From: JAGXQV01 sp964451375
Lineage (GTDB): Bacteria > Pseudomonadota > Gammaproteobacteria > Burkholderiales > Sulfuricellaceae
Direction of reading: 5' to 3'
Assembly (NCBI GenBank): GCA_964451375.1
Contig: CAYVIN010000008.1
Span: 19,069-83,068 of the forward strand
Length of the DNA: 64,000 nt
Each line of letters opens with the position of its first letter. Positions within the stretch are counted from its first letter, which is position 1. The position numbers and the translations under genes were made by a program. The notes under the pieces are model-generated. The model searched no databases and was not told the DNA's origin. It worked only from the letters and a program-made list of their open reading frames with translations. Below are positions 44,840 to 52,813 of this stretch, piece after piece.

Positions 44840-45729
44840 GAAGCGCCCCCCAGTTTATACAGAAACCAGCGGGTAAAAACGCCACGCCCTTTGCTGTTGA
44901 GATGCGCCCGATCGCGAAAGTGGGCGGCGGGCTGTTCGGGAAAACGCCACACTTCCAGCCCGTAGCGCGCCGCCAGCGCGGCGACAGCCTGTTCATAATG
45001 GTTCTGAAAATCCGCCCCCAAAGCCGCGCGGGCTGACGGCGCGCGTCCCAGCGACACCAGGATCACCCGCATCCCGCGCGCCCTGGCCTGCGCAAAAAAT
45101 CCCGCGTAGGCGTCCGGCAGACTCCCCCCCGCCACGCAAGGTTTAATATTCAGATCAACATCCGGCGCGCCTTTCGCGCCCTCCAGAAACAGTCCGGCTT
45201 CGCCAAAATTTTCCCCGCCGCCGGCCAGCAGGAAACGTAGCGCGGTCACGGCATGACGGAACCGGTCAAGCCCACCTTCCAGGGTGTCGATCACGCCGTT
45301 TTCGCGGGCATACCAGGTATTGCAACTGCCAAAGCAGAGCACCAGCGGTTCGGCCTGAAAAACCACCGTATTGACCCGCGCGTCGAGCAAATGGGGCAGC
45401 AGCGAAACAAAATTCGCCGCCGTAGCGGACGCTTTGGTAATCCGCACAACATGATATGGTGCGGCATCGGGCAGCCTGTTCAGCTGGTCGTCGAACGGCA
45501 GGGCGTGGCGGATCAACGAGGTTCCGATCACCGCCACCACTGGTTGGTCGGCAACCTGTAATCTGGCGATGTGGAAATAATGGGGATCGAGCTTTTCCGC
45601 GCTGAAGGGTGTCACGCTCACCGCAACCACCGTCAACAGAGCCAGCAACGCCCCCGCCGCCAAGGTCCACAGGGGCGGCGCGGGACGCTCAGCCGCCACG
45701 GATTTGCAGATGGGCATACACCACGCCAT
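44836..45729 (-). CDS. Membrane-anchored SGNH-like protein (DltD-like partner)
   Basis: The 297-residue product has one N-terminal membrane helix (about 20-42) and an extracytoplasmic SGNH-like domain: VVAVIGTSLIRHAL (nucleophile Ser block) and DRAHLNSKGRG (Asp-x-x-His block). Such proteins pair with MBOAT proteins in O-acylation of cell-surface polymers; DltD of the dlt operon has this topology. The start at 45729 or the ATG at 45717 lies inside the end of the upstream ligase gene, so it is coupled at both ends. The substrate is unknown. Confidence 0.75.
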   Translation of the reverse strand: MAWCMPICKSVAAERPAPPLWTLAAGALLALLTVVAVSVTPFSAEKLDPHYFHIARLQVADQPVVAVIGTSLIRHALPFDDQLNRLPDAAPYHVVRITKASATAANFVSLLPHLLDARVNTVVFQAEPLVLCFGSCNTWYARENGVIDTLEGGLDRFRHAVTALRFLLAGGGENFGEAGLFLEGAKGAPDVDLNIKPCVAGGSLPDAYAGFFAQARARGMRVILVSLGRAPSARAALGADFQNHYEQAVAALAARYGLEVWRFPEQPAAHFRDRAHLNSKGRGVFTRWFLYKLGGAS

Positions 45730-47521
45730 GCAGGACGCGCAGCGAGTCGATGGAGAGGATTTCCTGCACCGTCAGGTTTATCCCGAAAGACGCTTCGACC
45801 GCTGCAACCAGGTTCAGATGCCCGAGTGAATCCCAGCCGGGAACTTCCGCCGGTTTCGCATCGCCGGAAAGGGAACCCGCAGGCAGGCGAAACACCTCTT
45901 CGGCAAGGTTAACCAGCGCTTCCAGCGGACAATCCCCTTCCGTCCTGGCGCAGCCGTTCTCCAGCTGCATCCGCACCCACTCGCTGATGGCCGGCAATTG
46001 CACTTTCCCGGAAAGCCCACGCGGTAGATGCTCAATGAAAAAGATGCGGCGCGGCACTTTCATCGCTTCGAGATGCGTCCGGCAATGGGCAAACAGTTCA
46101 ACTTCGTCCGGCGGCGGGTTGGCGCATTCCACCACGCTGTACGCCAGTTCACCCCAATCGGCATCGGGCATGGGTATCGTCACCGCATCCGCCACGCCCG
46201 GAAAGCGGCGCAGCGCCTCGTTGATCTCGTCGGGATGGATATTGAATCCGCCGCTCATGATGAGCGCCTTCTTCCGCCCGCGTATCCGGTATTGCCCGTC
46301 CGGCTGACACGTCACGATGTCGCCGCTGCGCAGCCAGCCGTCGTGAAACAGCGCGCTGGTGGCTTCGGCATCTTCAAAGTAACCCGGCGTGACGTTGGCC
46401 CCGCGTAATTCCAGTTCCCCCTCTTGACCGGGAGTTACCTCTGCGCCTGAGTCGTCCATGACGCGCGCTTCCATGTCAACGGGTTTGCCGATGCCGCCGA
46501 TGCCGAAGGTCGCATCGTCGGGGCCGCAAAACAGGCCGCCCGCCACGGTTTCGGTCAAGCCGTAGAGATTGCAGATGCGGATGCCCAGCCGCGCCTCCAG
46601 ACGTTGCCAGAGATTGGGATCGAGTAGCGCCGCCGCCGAAATCAGATGGCGAAAATCATTGCTGCGAAAATAGTCGTTGTCCCGCGCAAAGCGGTCGATC
46701 AGCGACAATACCGTGGGTACGGTAATGAAATGGCTGATCCGGTCGTTGACGATCCGGCTTAACAACACTTCGAGATTGCGCACTTCGAAGCGCTCCGGGC
46801 GCACCAGAGTCGCCCCGGCAAAGGCCGCCAGTAATGGCCCCTGAACCAGGCCATCGGCGTGCGCCAGCACCAGGTTGTTGAGGATTCGCGCTTGACCGGT
46901 ATAGCCGAACACCCGCTGCAAGGTGGCCAGATGGGAAAACAGGTTGCGCTGGGTAACCACCACTCCCTTGGGCGCAGAGGTTGTGCCGGAAGTAAAGACG
47001 ATGTAGGCCGGATCGTGTTGGTTCGCCGCCATCCGGGGAGACGCCGGGGACAAACCGGCCAGCAGCGCGGGGTAGGTGTCGCCCGGCCCGGTTTTGCCCA
47101 ACAGACTGTTCAGCAGGGTATTGCCCCGCGGCTCAACAACGATTTCGGTAAATCGCTGCGCCTGCATCCACGGCCATTCCAGGAGTACTTCGCGATCCAG
47201 GAAGGTATGGGCAGGGCGGGCTTTGGCGCAGATCGCCTGGGCGCGTTCGCTACGGGTGTCGGCGGTAAGGAGTATCGGGCACAAGCCATTCAGCAGCGCC
47301 CCGAGGAACAGGGTAATGGCGTGTTCGTCGTGATGCGTCACAATCAGGACACGCTCGCCGCCGCCCCATCCCTGCGCCGCAACCCAGGTGGAGAACAGGT
47401 TGATACGCTCCACCAGATGGCGATAACTCAGGCGGCTTCCGGCAAGCTCCACATAGACCTTGCCGCGCCTCGCTTCGGCGTTGAGCGTTGTATAAAGTTC
47501 GCCAAGGTTGGTTGGACTCAT
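45689..47521 (-). CDS. Adenylate-forming enzyme fused to an acyl carrier domain
   Basis: The 610-residue product has an AMP-binding domain (about 1-510): P-loop YIVFTSGTTSAPKGV, A5-like NLYGLTETV, LRSGDIV and the late catalytic Lys region GLSGKVQ. It is followed by a carrier domain (about 535-610) with the phosphopantetheine Ser in GWDSLGHLNLV. It should activate an acyl or amino acid as adenylate and load it on its own carrier. With the SGNH and MBOAT genes it makes a cassette like dltA-dltC, dltD, dltB, but with A and carrier fused. Start ATG 47521 overlaps the upstream ligase stop as ATGA. Confidence 0.85.
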   Translation of the reverse strand: MSPTNLGELYTTLNAEARRGKVYVELAGSRLSYRHLVERINLFSTWVAAQGWGGGERVLIVTHHDEHAITLFLGALLNGLCPILLTADTRSERAQAICAKARPAHTFLDREVLLEWPWMQAQRFTEIVVEPRGNTLLNSLLGKTGPGDTYPALLAGLSPASPRMAANQHDPAYIVFTSGTTSAPKGVVVTQRNLFSHLATLQRVFGYTGQARILNNLVLAHADGLVQGPLLAAFAGATLVRPERFEVRNLEVLLSRIVNDRISHFITVPTVLSLIDRFARDNDYFRSNDFRHLISAAALLDPNLWQRLEARLGIRICNLYGLTETVAGGLFCGPDDATFGIGGIGKPVDMEARVMDDSGAEVTPGQEGELELRGANVTPGYFEDAEATSALFHDGWLRSGDIVTCQPDGQYRIRGRKKALIMSGGFNIHPDEINEALRRFPGVADAVTIPMPDADWGELAYSVVECANPPPDEVELFAHCRTHLEAMKVPRRIFFIEHLPRGLSGKVQLPAISEWVRMQLENGCARTEGDCPLEALVNLAEEVFRLPAGSLSGDAKPAEVPGWDSLGHLNLVAAVEASFGINLTVQEILSIDSLRVLHGVVYAHLQIRGG

Positions 47522-48954
47522 GTTTCGGGTATCCTCTCCGCCAAGCTGTTTTTCCTGATTTTGCCCAGCGCCGTGCGCGCCGGCAACGCCGTCAATCGCC
47601 ACTCCAGCGGCACATATTCCCTACCCAGTTCCCGGCAAATGGCGGCCTCTACAGCAATCAGCCAGGCATCTTCCGAAATTCCCGCCGCCAGCGCCAGCAA
47701 CGCCACCAGATATCCGCCGCCGGGACGTTCCACCCCCTGGACTGCCGCATCCACAACATCCGTCCGGTTGCGCAGCCAGCCTTCCAGGCACAGCGGGTGA
47801 ATCAGTCGAGTCGTCGCGCTTTTCACCGCCTGTGATTTCCGTCCAAGCAGTTGCAGATGGCCTTTCTCGTCGGTTTGCACCAGGTCTTTGCTGTCGAAAT
47901 ACGTGTGTCGCTGCAATTTTTCACCGAGATACCCCAGGAACAGGTTGGGCGCGTAAATCCGTAATTCGCCTAAGTCGGAGTCGGGAATCGGGAGGAGTTC
48001 GATATTCGTCCCGGCGCAGGGCGGCGGCAAACGATGGAGACGCCGGTCGTTCGGCGTTTCGCCGAGCACCAGCCCGCAAGTTTCGGTGAGGCCATAATAG
48101 TTCAGCACCCGCACCGGCGTTTTTTCCTCCAGTGCAGCGCGCTCCTTTTCATCGAGCCAGGCACCGGTGCATAGCAGATATTTCAAATGGGGCGCGGCGT
48201 CGCTGAGATGTCGCCCGAGGCGGGCCAGAACCTGCACCGCCTGCGGCCCACACACCAAATGGGTGGCCCGGCTCGCCGCCAGGGCATCTAGGATGGATCG
48301 CAAATCGCGAGCGGCGGAAAATCCCACGCCAACCTCAGCCACGCAGGGAATCAGCAGGGCGCGTAAGCCGCTCATGGTGTGCAGCGGCGCGAGGGAAAGC
48401 AGGCGATCGCCCGCTTGCAGGCCGAAATGATTGACGAATAATTGCGCGGAACGCAGCAAATTGCCGAGGGAATGACACACCCCCTTCGGTTTGCCGGTGG
48501 AACCGGTAGTAAACAGGATGAAAGCTGTTTGATCTTCTTGCCAGACAAAGGGCGCTTGGGATATCGCTTGATCCGCCCGCCCCAACGCGTCAGTCAAGGG
48601 ACGCGGCGGCGCATCCCCGCGCACCACGACCGGCATGTCCACCGACGAGGGCTGAGCAACGTCGATCACGACACCCAAAACCGCCAGGGCACATCTCATT
48701 TCCGGTGTTTCGGGTGATTCAGGATCAAGCAACGCACATGCCGCACCTGCGCGAAGGGCGGCCAAAACCAGAGCAATATTGATTTCCAGATGAGGCAGGC
48801 GAAGTTGAAGAACCGTAGCGCGGCACTCCACCGAGCCAAACAGCCCGGCAGACCGGGCCGACAATGCCGAAATCAGTTCCCAGTCCAGAATCTGGCCGCT
48901 TTCCGCCAGCCAATATCCATAAACTTTCTCCATCTGCCCCCAATGTTTTTCCAT
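47518..48954 (-). CDS. Stand-alone adenylate-forming acyl ligase
   Basis: The 478-residue product has the AMP-binding signatures FILFTTGSTGKPKGV, YYGLTETCG and the A10-like Lys in TALGKIRKNSL, so it looks catalytically complete. It lacks a carrier domain. Either MEKHWG at 48954 or MEKVYG at 48933 could be the start; there is no clear ribosome-binding site to decide. It is the first gene of the four-gene minus-strand cassette. It may supply an activated substrate to the carrier domain of the next protein, or a second acyl donor. Confidence 0.85.
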   Translation of the reverse strand: MEKHWGQMEKVYGYWLAESGQILDWELISALSARSAGLFGSVECRATVLQLRLPHLEINIALVLAALRAGAACALLDPESPETPEMRCALAVLGVVIDVAQPSSVDMPVVVRGDAPPRPLTDALGRADQAISQAPFVWQEDQTAFILFTTGSTGKPKGVCHSLGNLLRSAQLFVNHFGLQAGDRLLSLAPLHTMSGLRALLIPCVAEVGVGFSAARDLRSILDALAASRATHLVCGPQAVQVLARLGRHLSDAAPHLKYLLCTGAWLDEKERAALEEKTPVRVLNYYGLTETCGLVLGETPNDRRLHRLPPPCAGTNIELLPIPDSDLGELRIYAPNLFLGYLGEKLQRHTYFDSKDLVQTDEKGHLQLLGRKSQAVKSATTRLIHPLCLEGWLRNRTDVVDAAVQGVERPGGGYLVALLALAAGISEDAWLIAVEAAICRELGREYVPLEWRLTALPARTALGKIRKNSLAERIPET

Positions 48955-49107
48955 CTCAGTCTTATTGTATGGCGCGACAGCACTGTGGAATCCGGGTTGG
49001 CCCCAGTCGTCCCACGCGCAAAAAACCAAGACCCTATTCTACCCTCAAGGCTAACCAAAGGCGCTTGCCTTGGTGGGGCGCTTGGCCCCCGTGAATTACA
49101 TGACGCC

Positions 49108-49140
49108 GATGTGCCACATTTGATATACTTGTGACACATC
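49108..49140. promoter_or_regulatory. Operator-like inverted repeat of antitoxin remnant
   Basis: GATGTGCCAC (49108-49117) and GTGACACATC (49131-49140) are inverted with one mismatch and a 13-bp spacer that holds TATACT (49124-49129). The same GTGACAC arms, spacer length and enclosed TATAAT occur before the intact pair at 50520-50546. Confidence 0.6.
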
Positions 49141-49164
49141 GTCTTACAGCGAATCCAATACCCA

Positions 49165-49290
49165 GTGAAAGCCCTCAACATCCGCGAAATCCGTCAGGAA
49201 CTTTCCCATCTCGACGAGCTTCTCGCCCGCGAAGGGGAACTACTGGTTACCCGTCACGGCAAGCCGATTGCGCGATCGAAGAGGCGCTGA
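49165..49290 (+). pseudogene. Truncated Phd/YefM-like antitoxin remnant
   Basis: A GTG-initiated frame of 41 residues begins VKALNIREIRQELSHLDELL and ends GKPIARSKRR. It aligns with the start of the intact antitoxin at 50567 (MKTLTIREAREGLSH...GEPVARILPV) and stops where the latter continues, so about half the gene is lost. The sequence then has AIEEALKIHYPLLSP in another frame (to 49319), perhaps from the lost part. No toxin gene follows. It keeps its operator, so it may still bind that DNA if expressed. Confidence 0.65.
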
Positions 49291-49653
49291 AGATACACTA
49301 TCCGTTATTAAGTCCGTAATGTAGTCTGGATACAGCGTGGCGGAATCCGGGAGCGCCCGCGAGGGCGCAACCAGCGGTGTATATGGGAAAAACAATCGAG
49401 TCTGCCGCCCATATCGCCGCATGTCCCCTCTGCGCACAGCCCGGTAAGAGAGGTCTCCAGAGCGCGAACTGTGGTAAGCAAAGCCGCCATCGCTGGATAG
49501 GTCGCCCCTACCATATTTTTGATGCAGCGACTCGCTGGCAAAAGTCACAGGTGGCAGGCGGTGCGATTGTTGGCATAATTCCCGGACGCAACAATTGCAC
49601 GAGCGAAGAATCAGGGACATGTTATTTTCCAAGACTTGACCACGGACTTTTTT
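49291..49653. other. Gene-free stretch with repeat-like hairpin
   Basis: No convincing gene is seen. It holds GCGCCC-GCGA-GGGCGC (49353-49368), a perfect hairpin, downstream of CTGGATACAGCG...GGAATCCGG (about 49327-49350), which also pairs imperfectly; such sequences are typical of dispersed chromosomal repeats. An antisense open frame over 49240-49878 has no recognisable domain. Confidence 0.5.
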
Positions 49654-50409
49654 ATGAAGTGCTATATCCCGTTCTTCGCATTGATGATTGCAGTGGCTGT
49701 CCCGGCAGAAGCTGCGCAACCCACCATCCCGCCCGGCCAATACCTCCTTGATGGGGACAGCGGCATACTCACGATACGATCCGACAAGCAGAGCAGGCAA
49801 ACTTTTGGAATTGAGTCCGTCGGAGGAAATTGTCACTCTTGTAGCGTTACCGGGGTGCTTGTAGGGGGCATCGGCCACGCCGACAGTTGGGCCGAAGATG
49901 GCGGTGATTCAAAATGCCGGATATCCTTTTCGGTCGACGGCGCTTCAGTGGACGTGCGTCCGCTTACCGATGAGGCGTGCCGCGCCTATTGCGGGATGCG
50001 CGCCGGATTCGAGGGCATGTACCGTGTTCCACCCCCGGCATGTACGAAAGTTGGCCGCCAAAAACAGCGAGATCAATTCCTTCGGCAGTATCGTTCTCGT
50101 CGATTTGCCGAGGCCACGAGAACGCTGGATAGCTTAATGGCTCAGTGTGAAAAATCCATGAACTGGATAGAAGTCGATCAGGTGCGAAACGATCTGGCGC
50201 TGGCGCAATATCACAACGGCGACTTGCAGCAATGTCTGGCAACGCTGAATTCCACGCTGGCGGCCCAAGCAAAAGACGAGGAAGACTTGAAAGCGGGCAA
50301 CGGTAAGGTCTATCTTCCCCCATGTGATTTCGACAACTATATCGACGTAGCAAAGTCCACTTGGTTCAACAAAGCACTTTGTACCAAGGCAATCGCAAAG
50401 AGCCGGTGA
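49654..50409 (+). CDS. Secreted Cys-containing hypothetical protein
   Basis: The 251-residue product starts MKCYIPFFALMIAVAVPAEAAQ, a clear signal peptide. The mature part has several Cys residues (NCHSCSV, KCRIS, EACRAYCG, PACTKVG) arranged in a compact N-terminal domain of about 110 residues, then a helical C-terminal half (about 135-235) with TPR-like spacing. The first half recalls small periplasmic beta-rich domains, but I cannot name a family. Lower GC than its neighbours and its place between two related antitoxin loci suggest accessory DNA. An upstream TTG (49636) is possible. Confidence 0.65.
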   Translation: MKCYIPFFALMIAVAVPAEAAQPTIPPGQYLLDGDSGILTIRSDKQSRQTFGIESVGGNCHSCSVTGVLVGGIGHADSWAEDGGDSKCRISFSVDGASVDVRPLTDEACRAYCGMRAGFEGMYRVPPPACTKVGRQKQRDQFLRQYRSRRFAEATRTLDSLMAQCEKSMNWIEVDQVRNDLALAQYHNGDLQQCLATLNSTLAAQAKDEEDLKAGNGKVYLPPCDFDNYIDVAKSTWFNKALCTKAIAKSR

Positions 50410-50519
50410 GGAGGCGATGCAACGAGCAAGGGTCAAGCCCTGCAAAATCACATCCGCCGCGCCCGCATACGTAGCTTCGTCACCCGCAATAACCTGCCGC
50501 TCCCGGCATAGACCGCCAA

Positions 50520-50546
50520 GTGTCACAATGTTATAATTCGTGACAC
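50520..50546. promoter_or_regulatory. Operator and -10 of the Phd-like/PIN pair
   Basis: GTGTCAC (50520-50526) and GTGACAC (50540-50546) form a perfect inverted repeat with a 13-bp spacer containing TATAAT (50532-50537). Binding of the antitoxin complex would block the promoter. The geometry equals that of the remnant's operator at 49108-49140. Confidence 0.65.
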
Positions 50547-50566
50547 ATCAATCCCTGATCCACCCC

Positions 50567-50797
50567 ATGAAAACCCTGACCATCCGTGAAGCCCGCGAGG
50601 GTTTGAGCCACCCCGAAGAGATGTTTGCCGGCGAGGAGGAAGTCCTGGTGGTGCGCCGTGGCGAGCCGGTAGCGCGTATCCTGCCGGTGGCGTCCAAGCG
50701 CAAGGTGCGGTCGCTGGCGGCGTTTCGCGCCACCATGCCGTTTCAGGATGTGCCCAGCGCAGTGGTGGTTCGCGAAGACCGCGACGCGCGCGACTGA
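50567..50797 (+). CDS. Phd/YefM-like antitoxin
   Basis: The 76-residue product begins MKTLTIREAREGLSHPEEMF and has VLVVRRGEPVARILPV, the core of Phd/YefM DNA-binding antitoxins, followed by a charged tail likely to bind the toxin. The toxin gene follows after 2 bp. The start is ATG 50567; a GTG at 50540 lies in the operator. Related to the broken copy at 49165. Confidence 0.85.
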   Translation: MKTLTIREAREGLSHPEEMFAGEEEVLVVRRGEPVARILPVASKRKVRSLAAFRATMPFQDVPSAVVVREDRDARD

Positions 50798-50799
50798 CC

Positions 50800-51231
50800 A
50801 TGGTTTATCTGGATACCAGTGCGCTGCTCAAGCGCTATATTCCCGAACGGAACAGCGAGGCTTTCGACGAATATTTCGCCGATCACGCGCCGGCCTCGAT
50901 CTCCCGTCTGGGCCTGGTGGAAATCCGTTGCGCCCTGGCGCGTAAAGTGCGCAACCGGCAAATATCGGAAAACCGGGAAAATGCGGCGGTGGATGAGGTT
51001 CGCACCGATATTCAGGATGGGGTGCTGATCGTCCATCCCGCCCGGGACGAATATTTCGCCGAGGCGTTTCACCTGATCGGACGGCTTGGCGACGTGCCGT
51101 TGCGCAGTCTCGACGCTCTGCATTTGACCATTGCACAATCCCTCAACGCCCGTGAACTGGCCACTGCCGACGCAGTAATGCGCGACGCGGCACAGGCACT
51201 GGGTATTCCCGTCGCCTATTTTGGCGACTGA
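50800..51231 (+). CDS. VapC-like PIN-domain toxin
   Basis: The 143-residue product begins MVYLDTSALLKRYI (first PIN Asp), has Glu in GLVEIRCALARK, Asp in LRSLDALHLTIAQ and Asp in LATADAVMRDAA. The four acidic positions of a PIN ribonuclease are thus present. It pairs with the Phd-like antitoxin just upstream and lies 27 bp before lysS, so this second toxin-antitoxin locus also sits inside the recJ-prfB-lysS neighbourhood. Confidence 0.9.
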   Translation: MVYLDTSALLKRYIPERNSEAFDEYFADHAPASISRLGLVEIRCALARKVRNRQISENRENAAVDEVRTDIQDGVLIVHPARDEYFAEAFHLIGRLGDVPLRSLDALHLTIAQSLNARELATADAVMRDAAQALGIPVAYFGD

Positions 51232-51258
51232 CTTCATTCAACTTTCGACATCGACATC

Positions 51259-52770
51259 ATGACCAACGAAACCACTCCCACCCCCATCGACGAAAACCAG
51301 CTTATCGGCGAACGCCGCGAGAAGCTCAAGAAGCTGCGTGAGCAAGGCAATGCCTTCCCCAACGATTTCGACCGCACCGACATGGCCGGCGACTTGCACA
51401 CCGCCCATGACGCCAAGGAAAACGAGCAACTCGAACCGGAACACCTCGAAGTCGCCATCGCCGGGAGGATGATGTTGAAGCGGGTGATGGGCAAAGCCAG
51501 TTTCGCCACGGTGCAGGACATGAGCGGCAAAATGCAGCTTTTCATTACCGCCGACGGCGTGGGTGCGGAAACGCTGGAAGCCTTCAAGCATTTTGATTTG
51601 GGCGACATCCTCGGGGCCAGGGGGACGCTTTTCAAGACCAAGACCGGCGAATTGACGGTGCGCGTCACCGAATTGCGTCTGCTCTCCAAGGCATTGCGCC
51701 CGATGCCCGAAAAATTCCACGGTCTCACCGACCAGGAGCAGAAATACCGCCAGCGTTATCTCGACCTGATGACCAACGAGGAATCGCGCAAAACCTTCAC
51801 CATCCGTTCCAAGGTGATCCAGGCGGTGCGTTCGTTTCTGGTGGAGCGCGGGTATCTGGAAGTGGAAACCCCGATGATGCACCCGATTCCCGGCGGCGCC
51901 TCGGCGCGCCCTTTCATGACCCATCACAATGCGCTGGACATGCAGTTGTACCTGCGCATCGCCCCGGAGCTGTACTTGAAACGCCTGGTGGTGGGCGGTT
52001 TCGAGAAGGTTTTCGAGATCAACCGCAATTTCCGCAACGAGGGACTCTCGACGCGCCACAACCCGGAATTCACGATGATCGAATTCTACGAGGCGTATCG
52101 CGATTACAAATACCTGATGGACTTGACCGAGCAGATGTTCCGCGAAGTGGCGAAATCGGTGCTCGGCCACGCGGTGGTGCAATATCAGGGCCACACCATC
52201 AACCTCGCCCATCCTTTCGACCGTCTCACCGTGGTGCAGGCCATCGAAAAATATCATCCGGGCAAATTCAGCCACGAGCAACTGCATGATCGCAAGGCGC
52301 TGATCGATACGCTGAAGGAACTCAACGCCGCCTACAAACCCACCGACGGCGTGGGCGGGCTGCAATTGTCGCTGTTCGAGGAAACCACCGAACACCTGCT
52401 GATCCAGCCGACGTTTATTGTGGACTACCCCGCCGAAGTCTCGCCGCTGGCGCGCCGCAACGACGCCGACCCAAGCATTACCGACCGCTTCGAGTTATTC
52501 ATCGTCGGGCGCGAACTGGCGAACGGTTTCTCCGAGTTGAACGACGCGGAAGACCAGGCCGAACGCTTCATGGAGCAGGTGCGCCAGAAGGAAGCCGGCG
52601 ACGCGGAAGCGATGCACTATGACGCCGACTACATCCGCGCCCTGGAATTCGGTCTGCCGCCCACCGCCGGCGAAGGCATCGGCATCGACCGCCTGATCAT
52701 GCTGCTCACCGATGCGCCGAGCATCCGCGACGTGATCCTGTTCCCGCAGATGCGCCCCAGCGCCGACTAA
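51259..52770 (+). CDS. lysS: Lysyl-tRNA synthetase, class II
   Basis: LysS charges tRNA-Lys. The 503-residue product has the OB-type anticodon-binding domain (about 55-150, VAIAGRMMLKRVMGKASFA) and a class II catalytic domain: motif 1 near VETPMMHPIPGGA, motif 2 (VFEINRNFRNEGLSTRHNPE) and motif 3 (GEGIGIDRLIMLLTD). Length fits bacterial LysS. It follows prfB in most proteobacteria; here a 14-kb accessory stretch lies between. Confidence 0.97.
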   Translation: MTNETTPTPIDENQLIGERREKLKKLREQGNAFPNDFDRTDMAGDLHTAHDAKENEQLEPEHLEVAIAGRMMLKRVMGKASFATVQDMSGKMQLFITADGVGAETLEAFKHFDLGDILGARGTLFKTKTGELTVRVTELRLLSKALRPMPEKFHGLTDQEQKYRQRYLDLMTNEESRKTFTIRSKVIQAVRSFLVERGYLEVETPMMHPIPGGASARPFMTHHNALDMQLYLRIAPELYLKRLVVGGFEKVFEINRNFRNEGLSTRHNPEFTMIEFYEAYRDYKYLMDLTEQMFREVAKSVLGHAVVQYQGHTINLAHPFDRLTVVQAIEKYHPGKFSHEQLHDRKALIDTLKELNAAYKPTDGVGGLQLSLFEETTEHLLIQPTFIVDYPAEVSPLARRNDADPSITDRFELFIVGRELANGFSELNDAEDQAERFMEQVRQKEAGDAEAMHYDADYIRALEFGLPPTAGEGIGIDRLIMLLTDAPSIRDVILFPQMRPSAD

Positions 52771-52813
52771 GCCCCCTCAGCGCCGCCGGATTTTGATCCG
52801 GCGGCCTGTCAGA

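Noticed and set aside
49240..49878. 212-residue minus-strand open frame
   Set aside because: It is antisense to the antitoxin remnant and the secreted protein, with composition unlike a coding sequence and no recognisable motif.
51238..52395. 385-residue minus-strand open frame over lysS
   Set aside because: Antisense shadow of lysS, which is unmistakable in the other strand.
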